Below, piece after piece: positions 40,294 through 49,876 of a stretch of 64,000 nt of DNA; positions within the stretch are counted from its first letter, which is position 1, and each line of letters begins with the position of its first letter. Source of the DNA: Flavobacterium glycines (lineage in GTDB: Bacteria; Bacteroidota; Bacteroidia; Flavobacteriales; Flavobacteriaceae); contig NZ_FNEO01000006.1 in the NCBI RefSeq assembly GCF_900100165.1, forward strand, positions 62,001-126,000, read 5' to 3'. The position numbers and the translations under genes were made by a program. The notes beneath the pieces are model-generated. The model had not been told where the DNA came from, searched no databases, and saw nothing but the letters and a program-made list of their open reading frames with translations.

Positions 40294-41658
40294 TTAGATT
40301 GTCATTGAAAACAGTGCTGTTTCGGGGGCTTTTCGTTTTAAATGCAGGTCAAAAGCCATGCAGATGTTTCTAACATAAGCTTTGCCTGTATCAGTTACCT
40401 GAACGCCGTTTTCTTTGATTATTAAAATTTTGTCTTTCTCCATTTCTTCCAGTTGTTCTAAAATTTCCGGAATTTCTTTGAAATAAGTATTTTTTTCATC
40501 CCAAGTGGTTTCAAATTGACACATTAAATTCAGTATGTGTTTTCTAATGATAAGGTCTTCTTCTGTTAATAAATGTCCTCTGAAAACAGGGAGTTTATCT
40601 TGTGCTAAAGCTTTGTAATAATCGTCCAGATTTTTTTCGTTTTGGGCAAAACTATACCAACTATCACTAATGGATGAAACGCCCAGACCAATCATCAATT
40701 GGGTTTTAGAAGAGCTGTAACCCATAAAATTACGGTGCAATTGTCCGTTTTGAAATGAACGATACAAGCTGTCGGTAGCTAAGGCAAAATGATCCATTCC
40801 TATTTCGTGATAGCCGTTTTTTTGTAATAATTCTTTTCCTATCTGGTATAAAATCCTTTTTTCCTGATCTTTCGGAATGTCTTCGTCTTTAAAGCCGCGC
40901 TGTCCGTTTCCTTTAATCCAGGGCACATGAGCATAGCTGTAAAAAGCCAATCGGTCGGGTTGCAGGGATTTGGTTTTTTCAATGGTGTCCACAACATTTT
41001 CAATGGTTTGGAATGGTAACCCAAAAATGATGTCATGCCCGATAGAGGTATAACCAATTTCTTTAGCCCAAAATGTCACTTTGGCTACATTGTGAAAAGG
41101 CTGTTCACGATGGATGGCTTTTTGCACTTTTTCGGCATAATCCTGCACGCCAAAACTCACTCTTCTGAAACCTAAATCGTAAAGTTTTTCCAAGTGTGCA
41201 TGAGTGGTATTATTAGGGTGTCCTTCAAAACTAAATTCGTATTCCTCAGCTCTGGTGGCATGAGTAAAAATACCGTTGATTAAATCTTCCAGATTTTTTG
41301 TAGAAAAAAAAGTAGGTGTTCCTCCACCCAGATGAATTTCTTTGATAACGGGTTTTTCGTCAAGAAGTTGACAATATAAGTTCCATTCCTTTAAAACGGC
41401 CTCTATATAAGGTGATTCTACATTATGATTTTTAGTAATTCGTTTGTTACAACCACAAAAAGTACACAAACTTTCACAAAACGGAAGGTGGATGTACAGG
41501 CTGATTCCTTCTTTGGTATTGCTCTCTTTGAAAGATTTTTTTAAAGAACTTATCCAATCCTCATAAGTGAATTGGGCTTCATTCCAGTAAGGAACAGTGG
41601 GATAGCTGGTATATCGGGGGCCCGGCACATTGTATTTTTGAATCAAAGAATTTTTCAT
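40294..41658 (-). CDS. hemN: Oxygen-independent coproporphyrinogen III oxidase (radical SAM)
   Basis: The 454-residue enzyme makes protoporphyrinogen IX without oxygen, using SAM. YPTVPYW, LYIHLPFCESLCTFCGCNK (with the CxxxCxxC cluster plus the extra Cys typical of HemN), EIHLGGGTPTFFS, GVQDYAEKVQKAIHREQP and GIGMDHFAL-type sequence EIGMDHFALATDSLYR are present. Its promoter at 41678-41721 carries an FNR-like dyad, matching its use at low oxygen. I prefer the ATG at 41658 over a TTG two codons upstream. Confidence 0.95.
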   Translation of the reverse strand: MKNSLIQKYNVPGPRYTSYPTVPYWNEAQFTYEDWISSLKKSFKESNTKEGISLYIHLPFCESLCTFCGCNKRITKNHNVESPYIEAVLKEWNLYCQLLDEKPVIKEIHLGGGTPTFFSTKNLEDLINGIFTHATRAEEYEFSFEGHPNNTTHAHLEKLYDLGFRRVSFGVQDYAEKVQKAIHREQPFHNVAKVTFWAKEIGYTSIGHDIIFGLPFQTIENVVDTIEKTKSLQPDRLAFYSYAHVPWIKGNGQRGFKDEDIPKDQEKRILYQIGKELLQKNGYHEIGMDHFALATDSLYRSFQNGQLHRNFMGYSSSKTQLMIGLGVSSISDSWYSFAQNEKNLDDYYKALAQDKLPVFRGHLLTEEDLIIRKHILNLMCQFETTWDEKNTYFKEIPEILEQLEEMEKDKILIIKENGVQVTDTGKAYVRNICMAFDLHLKRKAPETALFSMTI

Positions 41659-41677
41659 GATCAATTATTTTACTCTC

Positions 41678-41721
41678 CAAAAGTAGTTCGATTGAATAGC
41701 AATACAAATGATAATTGTCAT
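41678..41721 (-). promoter_or_regulatory. hemN promoter with FNR-like site
   Basis: On the minus strand TACTTTTG (41685-41678) is a perfect -7 box and TTTG (41708-41705) lies 19 bases upstream, a full consensus promoter. Overlapping its upstream edge, ATGAC-AATT-ATCAT (41721-41708) is an FNR-like dyad centred 36.5 bases from the box end, as at ccoI and ccoS. Confidence 0.75.
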
Positions 41722-41773
41722 ACTTTGTTAATTATGGGTTATGAGTTATGAGTTATGAGTTGTGGGGTGCGAG

Positions 41774-41791
41774 TTCTGATAGCTATCGGGA
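41774..41791. repeat. Degenerate CCCGA..TCGGG palindrome beside a GTTATGA array
   Basis: GATAGCTATC with a right GGGA but mismatched left arm follows four GTTATGA/GTTGTG units (41735-41765). It is a decayed relative of the palindromes at 48245 and 50117. Confidence 0.45.
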
Positions 41792-41805
41792 TGAGTTGTG
41801 AGTAT

Positions 41806-41840
41806 AAAAAAAGCGATTTTCAATTTGAAAATCGCTTTTT
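41806..41840 (-). terminator. Terminator of the DUF349 gene
   Basis: AAGCGATTTTC (41811-41821) and GAAAATCGCTT (41827-41837) form an 11-base stem with A and T runs on both sides, 45 bases past the DUF349 stop. Confidence 0.85.
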
Positions 41841-41884
41841 AATAAAACTTCTTGTTTCTTGCTTCTTTTTTCTAAAATCTAAAT

Positions 41885-43840
41885 TTATTCCTGATTGATA
41901 TTTCTAAGTTGTTTTAGCTTTTCTTTCCAGGTATCTAAACTTTCTTTGTGGATAGCAATGTTTTTGCGAACTTCTAACACAATGGAGTTTTCTTTTTTAG
42001 CGTTTTTGGTATTGGCAAAAAACTGAATGTTGTTTTCCAATTGGAAAATTTCGTTTTGTACTTCTTCGATTTTGCGAATGATAAAAATCTTTTCGTTTTC
42101 CAGTTTTCGGCTGTCGTGACTCTCTGAAAGATTTTCAATTTTATTGGCAAAACGCATCATATCCGAATCTTTTTTGCTTAAACTCAATTTGTCAAACAAA
42201 GCATCTAATATTTTATTGAATTTACCTTCAATATGACGTCTTGTAAAAGGGACTTTACCAAAGCTTTTCCAGTTTTCGATATGCTGTTTGATGGCATCCA
42301 AATCGGTTTTGTGGTCGCCTACTAACTGGAATTCTTTAATGGTTTCCAAATAAGCTTTCTTTTTGTCAAAAGCTTCCATTTCTTCGGCATTGTGCTCGTT
42401 TCTTTGTTCTTTTAATCGGTCAAAATAGTGATTACAAGCCTCTTTAAATTCAGCCCAAACTTTATCGGAATATTTTCTTGGAACATGTCCTATTTTCTTC
42501 CAGTCTTCCTGGATTTGTTTCATGATTGGAGTAGTTCCGGCAAAATCTTCGCTGTCTTTCAATTCGTTTGCTTTGGCTACCAGAGCATTTTTCTTGTTCA
42601 GATTTTCGTTTTGCTCTTTTTTAATGTCTTTGTAAAATGAATTTTTAAAAGCATTAAAGTTTCTAACAGCATTTTTAAAAGCGGCCCAGGTTTCTTCGTT
42701 GACATCGGCAGGTACTTTTCCGGTAGAGAAAAAAGTATCTCTTAAAGCTTCTACTTTTTCTATTTGAACCAGCCATTGCGAATGTGCATTAACTTTTATC
42801 GTAGCCAATTCTTCAATTTGAGCAATGATGTCTTTTTTCTTTTGCAGATTTTCCAACTCCGTTCCTCTCATTTTTTCAAAAAGAACTTCACGCTTGTCAT
42901 GCATTTTTTTAGTTAAATCACTAAACTGATTCCAGATTTCGTCGCGAAACTCTTTAGAAACAGGACCTATTTCTTCTTTCCAAATGCGGTGTAAATCTTG
43001 TAATTCTCTAAAGGATTTGTTGACATCTTCTTCGTGAAGTAATTCTTCTACACGCGCAATTATTTTTTGTTTTTGTTCTAAATTGTGTTTAAAATCTAGA
43101 TCTCTTGCCTCTCTGTCTAAGTGTAAATAATCGTAAAAATTTTCAACATGAAAATGGTAGTTGTTCCAAACGTGGTTGTATTTGTCTTTAGGAATAGGGC
43201 CTGCATTTTTCCAACGCTCCCTTAATTCGTTGAAATGTTTCAGCGTATCCTTGATGTTTTCGTTTGGATTAATCAATTCTTTTAACTCTTCTACAATGGC
43301 TAATCGAATTTCTAAATTGGATTTAAGATTGTTTTGCAGACTTTTAAAATGGGTATTTTTATTGTCTTTGTATAAATTGTATAATTGATCAAATTTATTT
43401 TTTAAAGGATAATGATACTGAAATTCTTCAGTAGTATCGGGATTTTCAGCTAGAAACTCCTCTTTTTTTTCTTCAATGAAATGGTTGTATTTGGATAAAA
43501 AAGCTTTTTTGATTTCTTCAACATGTTCGCGTATGGACATGACTTTTTCATTAGAAACCAATTTTTGCAATTCATCCACTATAGCTTCCATCGATAAAGT
43601 ATCGTAATCTAGCATCGGAATTTCATGACGTGCTTTGAGCGTTTCGTCTTCGTGTTCTTCCGCATTAGATGCCTCAATTTCGTTTAAGGCTTTTTGCTTT
43701 TCTAAAATTTCAGTGTCCTCTGATGTTTGTTCTGTGGCTTGGTTATTAGTCACTTCAGTATTAGCCTGAACATCAGTAGCTAAATTTCCATCTGTCTCCT
43801 TACTGGTTTGTGACAGGTTATCATTCATTTCTTCTAACAT
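41885..43840 (-). CDS. DUF349 domain protein
   Basis: The 651-residue protein is a long, highly charged helical protein. After an acidic low-complexity N-terminus (1-75) it contains several DUF349 units of about 70-75 residues, recognisable by repeated W-K-x-x-G/P-hydrophobic signatures: WKNAGPIPKDKYNHVWNNYH, WKEEIGPVSKEFRDEIWNQF, WKKIGHVPRKYSDKVWAEFK and WKSFGKVPFTRRHIEGKFNK. There is no signal or membrane segment. DUF349 proteins are widespread in Bacteroidota and their function is unclear. It is single-cistron with its own terminator. Confidence 0.92.
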   Translation of the reverse strand: MLEEMNDNLSQTSKETDGNLATDVQANTEVTNNQATEQTSEDTEILEKQKALNEIEASNAEEHEDETLKARHEIPMLDYDTLSMEAIVDELQKLVSNEKVMSIREHVEEIKKAFLSKYNHFIEEKKEEFLAENPDTTEEFQYHYPLKNKFDQLYNLYKDNKNTHFKSLQNNLKSNLEIRLAIVEELKELINPNENIKDTLKHFNELRERWKNAGPIPKDKYNHVWNNYHFHVENFYDYLHLDREARDLDFKHNLEQKQKIIARVEELLHEEDVNKSFRELQDLHRIWKEEIGPVSKEFRDEIWNQFSDLTKKMHDKREVLFEKMRGTELENLQKKKDIIAQIEELATIKVNAHSQWLVQIEKVEALRDTFFSTGKVPADVNEETWAAFKNAVRNFNAFKNSFYKDIKKEQNENLNKKNALVAKANELKDSEDFAGTTPIMKQIQEDWKKIGHVPRKYSDKVWAEFKEACNHYFDRLKEQRNEHNAEEMEAFDKKKAYLETIKEFQLVGDHKTDLDAIKQHIENWKSFGKVPFTRRHIEGKFNKILDALFDKLSLSKKDSDMMRFANKIENLSESHDSRKLENEKIFIIRKIEEVQNEIFQLENNIQFFANTKNAKKENSIVLEVRKNIAIHKESLDTWKEKLKQLRNINQE

Positions 43841-44017
43841 TTTTTAAATGTTTAAGGGTTCTTTAATTAGTTAATTTGATGTGAAAGATACTAAAGGTCT
43901 GTTGAAAAACAAAATAAAAGCTTTGTTAATTAGCTTGGGTAGTTAATAAAGGGATGATTTTTTAAGGAAATCGTTGTTGATTTTTTTACCAATTGGAAGA
44001 ATTTGCAAAAATTAATT

Positions 44018-44080
44018 AAACATATAAGCCATGTATGTTTTTTAAAACAAGTAAGAAAAACTTCTATGACTTATATGTTT
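44018..44080. repeat. CATATAAG inverted repeat
   Basis: AAACATATAAG (44018-44028) is inversely repeated as CTTATATGTTT (44070-44080), close to the alkB stop. A cousin with CATATAAGTCATATAAG lies at 48117-48175. Neither is followed by a T-run in the needed direction, so terminator function is unclear. Confidence 0.45.
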
Positions 44081-44088
44081 AAAAAAAA

Positions 44089-44700
44089 TCATTCATGAAC
44101 AATAGTCCTGAAAGTCAGGTTAATTCTGGGTTTGTTGACTTTTGTAGTAGGGGGAAGGCGATGCAGCCAATGTGTTTGGGTTTCGTCTTTCATGACAAGG
44201 AGACTTCCTCGTTCCAGTATTAAAGACACGGTTTCTTTGGTTGTTTTGTGTTTGAAAGCAAATTTTCTTTCGGCACCAAAACTCAGCGATGCAATTGCCC
44301 CGTTTTTTTTCAAATCTTTTTCCCCGTCGCTGTGCCAGGCCATGCCTTCGCTGCCATCATGATATAAATTGAGCAGACAGGAATTATAAGTTTCTCCGGT
44401 TTTTTCTTCGACTAAAGTTTTTAATTGCTTTAATTCTGGAGTCCAGGAAAGGGCTTCTTTGGTAATTTTAGAATAGCTGTATTTAAAATTGGTATCGCCA
44501 TACCAGGCTACTTTTCGTTTGGTGGTAATGAGTTGTCCAAAAATGATGGCTTCGTCATTTTTCCATTCGATGGTTTCCAGTAAACGATTCAAATAGAACT
44601 CTGCCTTAGCATAATCCATGATTGGTCCATAATACAGCACGGTTCCGTCTTTAGGTAAAAGATTGCTGTTTTCGTTAAATTCGGGACTAAATAAATCCAT
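44089..44700 (-). CDS. alkB: AlkB-like 2-oxoglutarate/Fe(II) dioxygenase
   Basis: The 203-residue enzyme resembles ALKBH2/3-type AlkB proteins: YYGPIMDYAKAEFYLNRLLE at the start, FNSCLLNLYHDG-like YNSCLLNLYHDGSEGMAWHSD with the HxD iron ligands, ASLSFGAERKFAFKHK, and the distal THWLHRLPPT and KPRINLTFR with the third His and the oxoglutarate-binding Arg pair. It repairs N1-methyladenine and N3-methylcytosine in DNA or RNA. It is read alone, in the same direction as the neighbouring genes. Confidence 0.92.
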   Translation of the reverse strand: MDLFSPEFNENSNLLPKDGTVLYYGPIMDYAKAEFYLNRLLETIEWKNDEAIIFGQLITTKRKVAWYGDTNFKYSYSKITKEALSWTPELKQLKTLVEEKTGETYNSCLLNLYHDGSEGMAWHSDGEKDLKKNGAIASLSFGAERKFAFKHKTTKETVSLILERGSLLVMKDETQTHWLHRLPPTTKVNKPRINLTFRTIVHE

Positions 44701-44729
44701 TGGGTTTCTTTATTATTGCAATAAAGATA

Positions 44730-46037
44730 TTAGTTTTGGCGGTAAATTTCGATTTGTTTTCTAGTTAATCGTTGTTTTAACCACTGTATGATTTTCTTTT
44801 TTTCCGAAACATCCAGTTCATTTTTACTTTTATAAATGAGAATAGGAACTATTTTTAAGCTATCGGTTTTTTCGTTAAAAATATGATTGGATATTGATAT
44901 GTTTTCGATGGAAGGGAATAATATTTTCATTTCAGCCAGCAGTTCTTTGTTGTTGAAATGATTGGCTTCTATTTCTTTTTTTAGGTTTAAAATGGTAACG
45001 TCTTTTTCGCTTATAGTCGATTTGTTAAACTTAATTTCGTTCAAAATATCGCTTTTTATGTCGGTTGTGTCTTGTTTAATTATCAATTGAGTATTGGTCA
45101 AATCATAATCTTTAAGACTTTTGTTTAAATCTTTGATTTCAGAATCACTAAAACGTTTTGAAAGGAAACCCAGTTCAATTATTTTTGGATTTTTATTGAA
45201 TCTTGTTTTTTGGTAGACAATGGTAATCCCTTTTTCAGTAAATTCTTTTTCAGTAAAAACAGCTAATTGTTGTTCGAATTTTTTTTCTTCAAAGAGCAGA
45301 TAAGCAAAGTAAATACTTGGAAGAATAAAAATGATTAGCAGTGTGCTGATGTAAAATTTTACTTTTTTTTGGGTAGGCTCGTCCAATTGTTTCTTTGTAG
45401 GATATGCCAGGTATTTAACGATTAAAAAGGTTGAAATGCAAATAAAAATGCAGTTAATTGCATATAAATACATGGCTCCTAAAAAGAATTTAAAGCTAGC
45501 GGTGGCTAGTCCATAACCCGCAGTACATAAAGGAGGCATCAAAGCTGTAGCGATGGCAACTCCGGGAATAGGATTTCCTTTTTCCACTCGGGTGATAGCT
45601 ACTGCACCTACAATTCCACCAAAAAAAGCGATAAGAATATCGTAGAAATTAGGAGAAGTTCGGGATAAAAGTTCCGGCTGCGCTTCTTTAAAAGGACTGA
45701 TATAGAAATAAATTGCAGAGACAATTAAGCTCACTATTGTAGCAATAAATAGGTTTTTAAGTGACCTTTTAAGTAGTTCAAAATCATAGGTCCCTAAACC
45801 AAAACCGGCACCTACAATAGGCCCCATTAATGGTGAAATAAGCATTGCGCCAATAATTACAGCAGTCGAATTAACATTTAAACCAACTGATGCTACTACA
45901 ATGGCACAGGCTAAAATCCATAGATTAGACCCCCGGAAAGAGATGTTAGCAGTTACGTTCTCTAAAACCTTGGCTTTATCCTCTTCACCTTTGTTGAGGT
46001 TGATATAAGCAAATAGTTTCCTAATTAGAGACGGCAT
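44730..46037 (-). CDS. DUF389 (TIGR00341-like) membrane protein
   Basis: The 435-residue protein has the DUF389 signature: WILACAIVVASVGLNVNSTA, VIIGAMLISPLMGPIVGAGF, GAVAITRVEKGNPIPGVAIA and TALMPPLCTAGYGLA, with about six helices in the first 260 residues and a soluble C-terminal part of about 180 residues. Function is unknown. It overlaps the end of nhaA by 17 bases, so it is translated together with the antiporter and may share a role in ion or pH stress. Confidence 0.9.
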   Translation of the reverse strand: MPSLIRKLFAYINLNKGEEDKAKVLENVTANISFRGSNLWILACAIVVASVGLNVNSTAVIIGAMLISPLMGPIVGAGFGLGTYDFELLKRSLKNLFIATIVSLIVSAIYFYISPFKEAQPELLSRTSPNFYDILIAFFGGIVGAVAITRVEKGNPIPGVAIATALMPPLCTAGYGLATASFKFFLGAMYLYAINCIFICISTFLIVKYLAYPTKKQLDEPTQKKVKFYISTLLIIFILPSIYFAYLLFEEKKFEQQLAVFTEKEFTEKGITIVYQKTRFNKNPKIIELGFLSKRFSDSEIKDLNKSLKDYDLTNTQLIIKQDTTDIKSDILNEIKFNKSTISEKDVTILNLKKEIEANHFNNKELLAEMKILFPSIENISISNHIFNEKTDSLKIVPILIYKSKNELDVSEKKKIIQWLKQRLTRKQIEIYRQN

Positions 46038-47199
46038 GTTTTTTCTTGTTTTTTAAATTTTGTTTTAAGGCTAAAAAACCAATGCAGCCGGCAATTAAAG
46101 ACGAAATCAGAATAATGAATTTAGCGTTGTTAATGATATGTAGGTCATCAAATGCCAATAGGGTAACAAAAATAGACATCGTAAAACCAATTCCGCCTAG
46201 GAAACCAACACTGATGATTTTTTTCCAATTCAGGTCATTAGGTAATTTACACAAGCCAATAGTTACGGCAATAAAACTGAAGAGTGTGATACCAATTGGT
46301 TTTCCTAAAACCAAACCTAACATAATTCCCATACTGTAATGTAAATGTAGCGCATCAACAATATCATCTCCTAAAACAATAGCGGTATTCGCTAAAGCAA
46401 AAAGAGGAAGGATAAAAAAAGCAACGGGTTTATGTAAATAGTGTTGCAATCGATAAGACACTGAACGGCTGCTGCCATCACCAAAAGGAATTACAAATGC
46501 TAATAAAACACCAGTAATTGTTGCGTGAATTCCTGAGTTCAGCATGAAATACCACATAATTGCACCACCTATTAAATACGGAATTAGGTTTTTGATTTTC
46601 ATTCGGTTTAGGATGAATAAAAACAATAAGATGCCCATAGCAATACCCAGGTTCATCCAGGAAAGTGATTTTGTATAAAATATAGCAATTACTAAAATAG
46701 CTCCTAAATCATCAATAACAGCCAGGGCGGTTAAGAATACTTTTAACGATAATGGCACCCGATTTCCTAATAATGATAATACACCCAGAGCAAAAGCAAT
46801 ATCAGTAGCCATTGGAATTCCGGCACCGGAATGTGCTGGTGTACCTACATTTAAAGCTAAATAGATTCCGGCAGGAATTAACATTCCCCCAAGTGCTGCA
46901 AAAATGGGTAATAAGGCTTCTTTGATGTTAGCTAATTCTCCAATATAAATTTCTCTTTCTAATTCTAATCCAATTAAGAGGAAGAAAATAGTCATTAAAC
47001 CGTCATTGATCCAATATTCTACACTTTCAGTACCTAATTTCATATGCCAGATATGAAGATATTCGGTTGCAAAGGTGGAATTAGCCAATAGTAAAGAAAT
47101 GAGTGTGCAAGCAATTAAAACTAATCCACTGGATTTTTCATTTTCAAAAAATTCTTTAAAAAGAGCAGTACTGTAAAGGCGTTTAATTGTTTTTCTCAT
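46021..47199 (-). CDS. nhaA: Na+/H+ antiporter NhaA
   Basis: The 392-residue inner-membrane antiporter has about 12 helices and the NhaA motifs: NSTFATEYLHIWH, INDGLMTIFFLLIGLELERE, PMATDIAFALGVLSLLG, VIDDLGAILVIAIFYT with the ion-binding Asp pair, and GKPIGITLFSF. It exchanges internal Na+ for external H+. The DUF389 gene overlaps its 3' end, indicating an operon. The start at 47199 fits the usual N-terminal length. Confidence 0.95.
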   Translation of the reverse strand: MRKTIKRLYSTALFKEFFENEKSSGLVLIACTLISLLLANSTFATEYLHIWHMKLGTESVEYWINDGLMTIFFLLIGLELEREIYIGELANIKEALLPIFAALGGMLIPAGIYLALNVGTPAHSGAGIPMATDIAFALGVLSLLGNRVPLSLKVFLTALAVIDDLGAILVIAIFYTKSLSWMNLGIAMGILLFLFILNRMKIKNLIPYLIGGAIMWYFMLNSGIHATITGVLLAFVIPFGDGSSRSVSYRLQHYLHKPVAFFILPLFALANTAIVLGDDIVDALHLHYSMGIMLGLVLGKPIGITLFSFIAVTIGLCKLPNDLNWKKIISVGFLGGIGFTMSIFVTLLAFDDLHIINNAKFIILISSLIAGCIGFLALKQNLKNKKKHAVSN

Positions 47200-47344
47200 T
47201 TGTATAGATTATTTCTCTTTAAGAAAAAAAAGAGAGTCGTAGAACCACAAAAATAACGAAATACTATATTTATTAAAAGCTTTAGGTGTTAATTTGTTTG
47301 CAATTAGTATTTTTGAATTGGTTAAAAAATGTCAAAACCATTTT

Positions 47345-48103
47345 ATGAAAATAGTAATATCACCCGCCAAATCATTAAATTTTGAGAAAGAATTGCCTAC
47401 AGCTCAGTTCACTCAGCCTTTGTTTTTAAAAGAATCCCGTCAAGTACACAAGGTGTTAAAACAGCAATCACCTAAAGACTTATCTGATTTAATGTCTATC
47501 TCTGATAAATTAGCCGATTTGAACTGGCAACGCAATAAAGAATGGAAAACGCCTTTTACTCCCGAAAATGCCCGTCCAGCCGTTTATACTTTTGATGGTG
47601 ATGTGTACACCGGTTTAGACGCTTATTCGATTCCGGTTGAAAAATTGGAGGTACTTCAGGATAAATTAAGAATTCTGTCAGGTTTGTACGGAATTTTAAA
47701 ACCATTGGATTTAATTCAGGCTTATCGATTAGAAATGGGAACAAAATTGCCTATTGACGACAAAAAAAATCTGTATGATTTTTGGAAAACAACTTTAACA
47801 CATTCGTTAAACAAAGAATTGAAAAAAGAAGAGTTGTTTATCAATTTAGCCAGCAACGAATATTTTTCGGCTATTGATGCTAAAGCTTTGAAAGTTCCTG
47901 TAATCACTCCGGATTTTAAGGATTATAAAGATGGGAAACTGAAGATGATTAGTTTTTTTGCCAAAAAAGCAAGGGGAATGATGGTGCGTTATATTATTGA
48001 TACTAATGCTGAAACCATTGATGATTTAAAAGGATTTAATTATGAAGGCTATCAGTTTGATGCCAATTTATCCAAAGGAAATCATTTGGTTTTTACTCGA
48101 TAA
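47345..48103 (+). CDS. yaaA: Peroxide stress protein YaaA
   Basis: The 252-residue protein has the full YaaA/DUF328 pattern: MKIVISPAKSLNFEKELPTA, LMSISDKLADLNWQRNKEW, PAVYTFDGDVYTGLDAYS, RILSGLYGILKPLDLIQAYR, RLEMGTKLPIDDKKNLYDFW, NLASNEYFSAIDAK, FFAKKARGMMVRYIID and FNYEGYQFD. YaaA limits free iron and DNA damage under peroxide. I take the ATG at 47345; sequence upstream in frame is not conserved with the family. Confidence 0.95.
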   Translation: MKIVISPAKSLNFEKELPTAQFTQPLFLKESRQVHKVLKQQSPKDLSDLMSISDKLADLNWQRNKEWKTPFTPENARPAVYTFDGDVYTGLDAYSIPVEKLEVLQDKLRILSGLYGILKPLDLIQAYRLEMGTKLPIDDKKNLYDFWKTTLTHSLNKELKKEELFINLASNEYFSAIDAKALKVPVITPDFKDYKDGKLKMISFFAKKARGMMVRYIIDTNAETIDDLKGFNYEGYQFDANLSKGNHLVFTR

Positions 48104-48180
48104 CTTGTTTTTTTTACCATATAAGTCATATAAGTTTTAATTTTTTTGGATAAGAATATTTAAGCCCATATAAGCAAAAA

Positions 48181-48221
48181 AAAAAATGCCGTCTCGTTCT
48201 AAAAAAGCGAGACGGCATTTT
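48181..48221. terminator. Strong bidirectional terminator between yaaA and the efflux operon
   Basis: AAAAATGCCGTCTCG and CGAGACGGCATTTTT form a perfect 15-base stem around an 11-base loop. It lies between the converging ends of yaaA and the MFS gene. Confidence 0.92.
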
Positions 48222-48244
48222 TGTAATCTGAGATCTGAGATCTA

Positions 48245-48262
48245 TCCCGATGGCTATCGGGA
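48245..48262. repeat. TCCCGAT-ATCGGGA palindrome
   Basis: A 7-base inverted repeat around GGCT, inside a low-complexity GATCTGA/AATCTGC array (48228-48295) before the MFS stop. It belongs to the short-palindrome family described at 4640. Confidence 0.6.
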
Positions 48263-48295
48263 CTAAAATCTGCAATCTAAAATCTGCCTTCTGAA

Positions 48296-49876
48296 TTAGT
48301 GCATCGCATCGGCGGCATTGATTTTATTTTTTCCTTTTTTGATTAATAAAATAAAAGGAATGCAGCATAGAAACAGTAAACCTAAATAAAGGAAAATATC
48401 CATATACGCTAATACTGTACTTTGTTTCATTACTGAAAAATCCAAAACTTCATAGGCTTTTTTAAGGGATTCGTTAATCGAATAACCTTTGGCCATAAAA
48501 GCTTTTTGCATTTGAGAGATTCTTTGTTGTACTTCAAATGAACTTCCGTCTAAATTAGCTACTAAATTAACACGATGCATCTGTGTTAATCGGGTGATGA
48601 ATGTGGTAATAATGGCAATACCAAATGAACCGCCTAATTGTCTCATCATCCCCGTGAAAGCAGCACCTTCACCAATATGTTTTCCTTTAAGTGTAGAAAG
48701 GGATAAAGTGGTAATAGGAACAAATAGCAATCCTAAACCAATTCCTCTCAAAATTAAAGGCCAATACATATGTTCTACACCGGTATCCGGAGTCATGTTG
48801 TAATACATGCTTAGTGTAAAAATGAAAAAGATTAAGAAACCTACAGCTACCATATAACTTTGCGGAACGCCTTTTTGAATCATTTTCCCCACAAAAGGCA
48901 TCATTATCGCTGTGGTAATGGATCCCGGAATTAATAGTAAACCGGCATCGGTAGCTGTCCAGCCCAAAATAGCCTGAGTATAGATAGGGATAATTAGCGT
49001 AGAACCGTACAATCCAAATCCCATAATGAAACTCATAATGGTACCAATTCGAAGATTTCCGTCTTTTAATACTTTTAAATTAACAATAGGATATTTGTAT
49101 ACCAATTGTCTCCAGATAAAGAGAATTAACCCAAAAAGCGAAACAACACTCAGTGTAATTATTATATTATCATTAAACCAATCATCCTGTTGTCCGTGTT
49201 CCAAAACAAATTGTAAAGAGCCAATAAATGTTGCCAAAAGAATGATTCCGTACCAGTCCACCTGATTTGATTTTAATTTTTCGCCATATTTTGGACTTTT
49301 TACAAAGCTCAATGTCAAAAGTGTGGCAATTATTCCTAAAGGAATATTGATGTAAAAAATATAGGGCCAGGAAAAATTATCTACTAAATAACCTCCTAAC
49401 GGCGGTCCCAATGTAGGTCCTACAATTACTCCCATTCCATAGATAGCCTGCGCCATTCCGCGTTTGGCGATAGGATAACTTTCGGTAATGATGGTTTGAG
49501 CTGTTACTAATAAAGCACCACCTCCTAAACCCTGAACAAATCGAAAGGCTACTAATTCCCATATATTTGTGGCATTTCCGCATAAAAAGGAGGAAACCGT
49601 AAAAATTACAATCGATACAGCAAAATAATTACGTCTTCCAAATTGTTGCGAAAGCCAGCTTGTCATTGGGATTACAATAACGTTTGCAATGGCATAGGCA
49701 GTAATCACCCAGGCAACATCCGTTAAGGTGGCACCCAGACTTCCTCTCATGTCAGTCAAAGCCACATTGACAATAGTGGTATCTACAATTTCCAGCAAAG
49801 CACAAAGTACCGCGGTTATTGTAATGATAACCCTTCTAAAGCCATATTCTACTAAATCGTCGTCTGCTAGTACCAT
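48296..49876 (-). CDS. EmrB/QacA-type MFS drug exporter (DHA2, 14 helices)
   Basis: The 526-residue transporter has about 14 helices and DHA2 motifs: LEIVDTTIVNVALTDMRGSL (motif D1), WVITAYAIANVIVIPMTSWL, FRFVQGLGGGALLVTAQTII, and VGPTLGPPLGGYLVDNFSWP (motif C, antiporter). Together with the HlyD and TolC genes upstream it forms a tripartite EmrAB-TolC-like pump crossing both membranes, presumably expelling hydrophobic toxins. A 379-base gap with a repeat separates it from the hlyD gene. Confidence 0.92.
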   Translation of the reverse strand: MVLADDDLVEYGFRRVIITITAVLCALLEIVDTTIVNVALTDMRGSLGATLTDVAWVITAYAIANVIVIPMTSWLSQQFGRRNYFAVSIVIFTVSSFLCGNATNIWELVAFRFVQGLGGGALLVTAQTIITESYPIAKRGMAQAIYGMGVIVGPTLGPPLGGYLVDNFSWPYIFYINIPLGIIATLLTLSFVKSPKYGEKLKSNQVDWYGIILLATFIGSLQFVLEHGQQDDWFNDNIIITLSVVSLFGLILFIWRQLVYKYPIVNLKVLKDGNLRIGTIMSFIMGFGLYGSTLIIPIYTQAILGWTATDAGLLLIPGSITTAIMMPFVGKMIQKGVPQSYMVAVGFLIFFIFTLSMYYNMTPDTGVEHMYWPLILRGIGLGLLFVPITTLSLSTLKGKHIGEGAAFTGMMRQLGGSFGIAIITTFITRLTQMHRVNLVANLDGSSFEVQQRISQMQKAFMAKGYSINESLKKAYEVLDFSVMKQSTVLAYMDIFLYLGLLFLCCIPFILLIKKGKNKINAADAMH

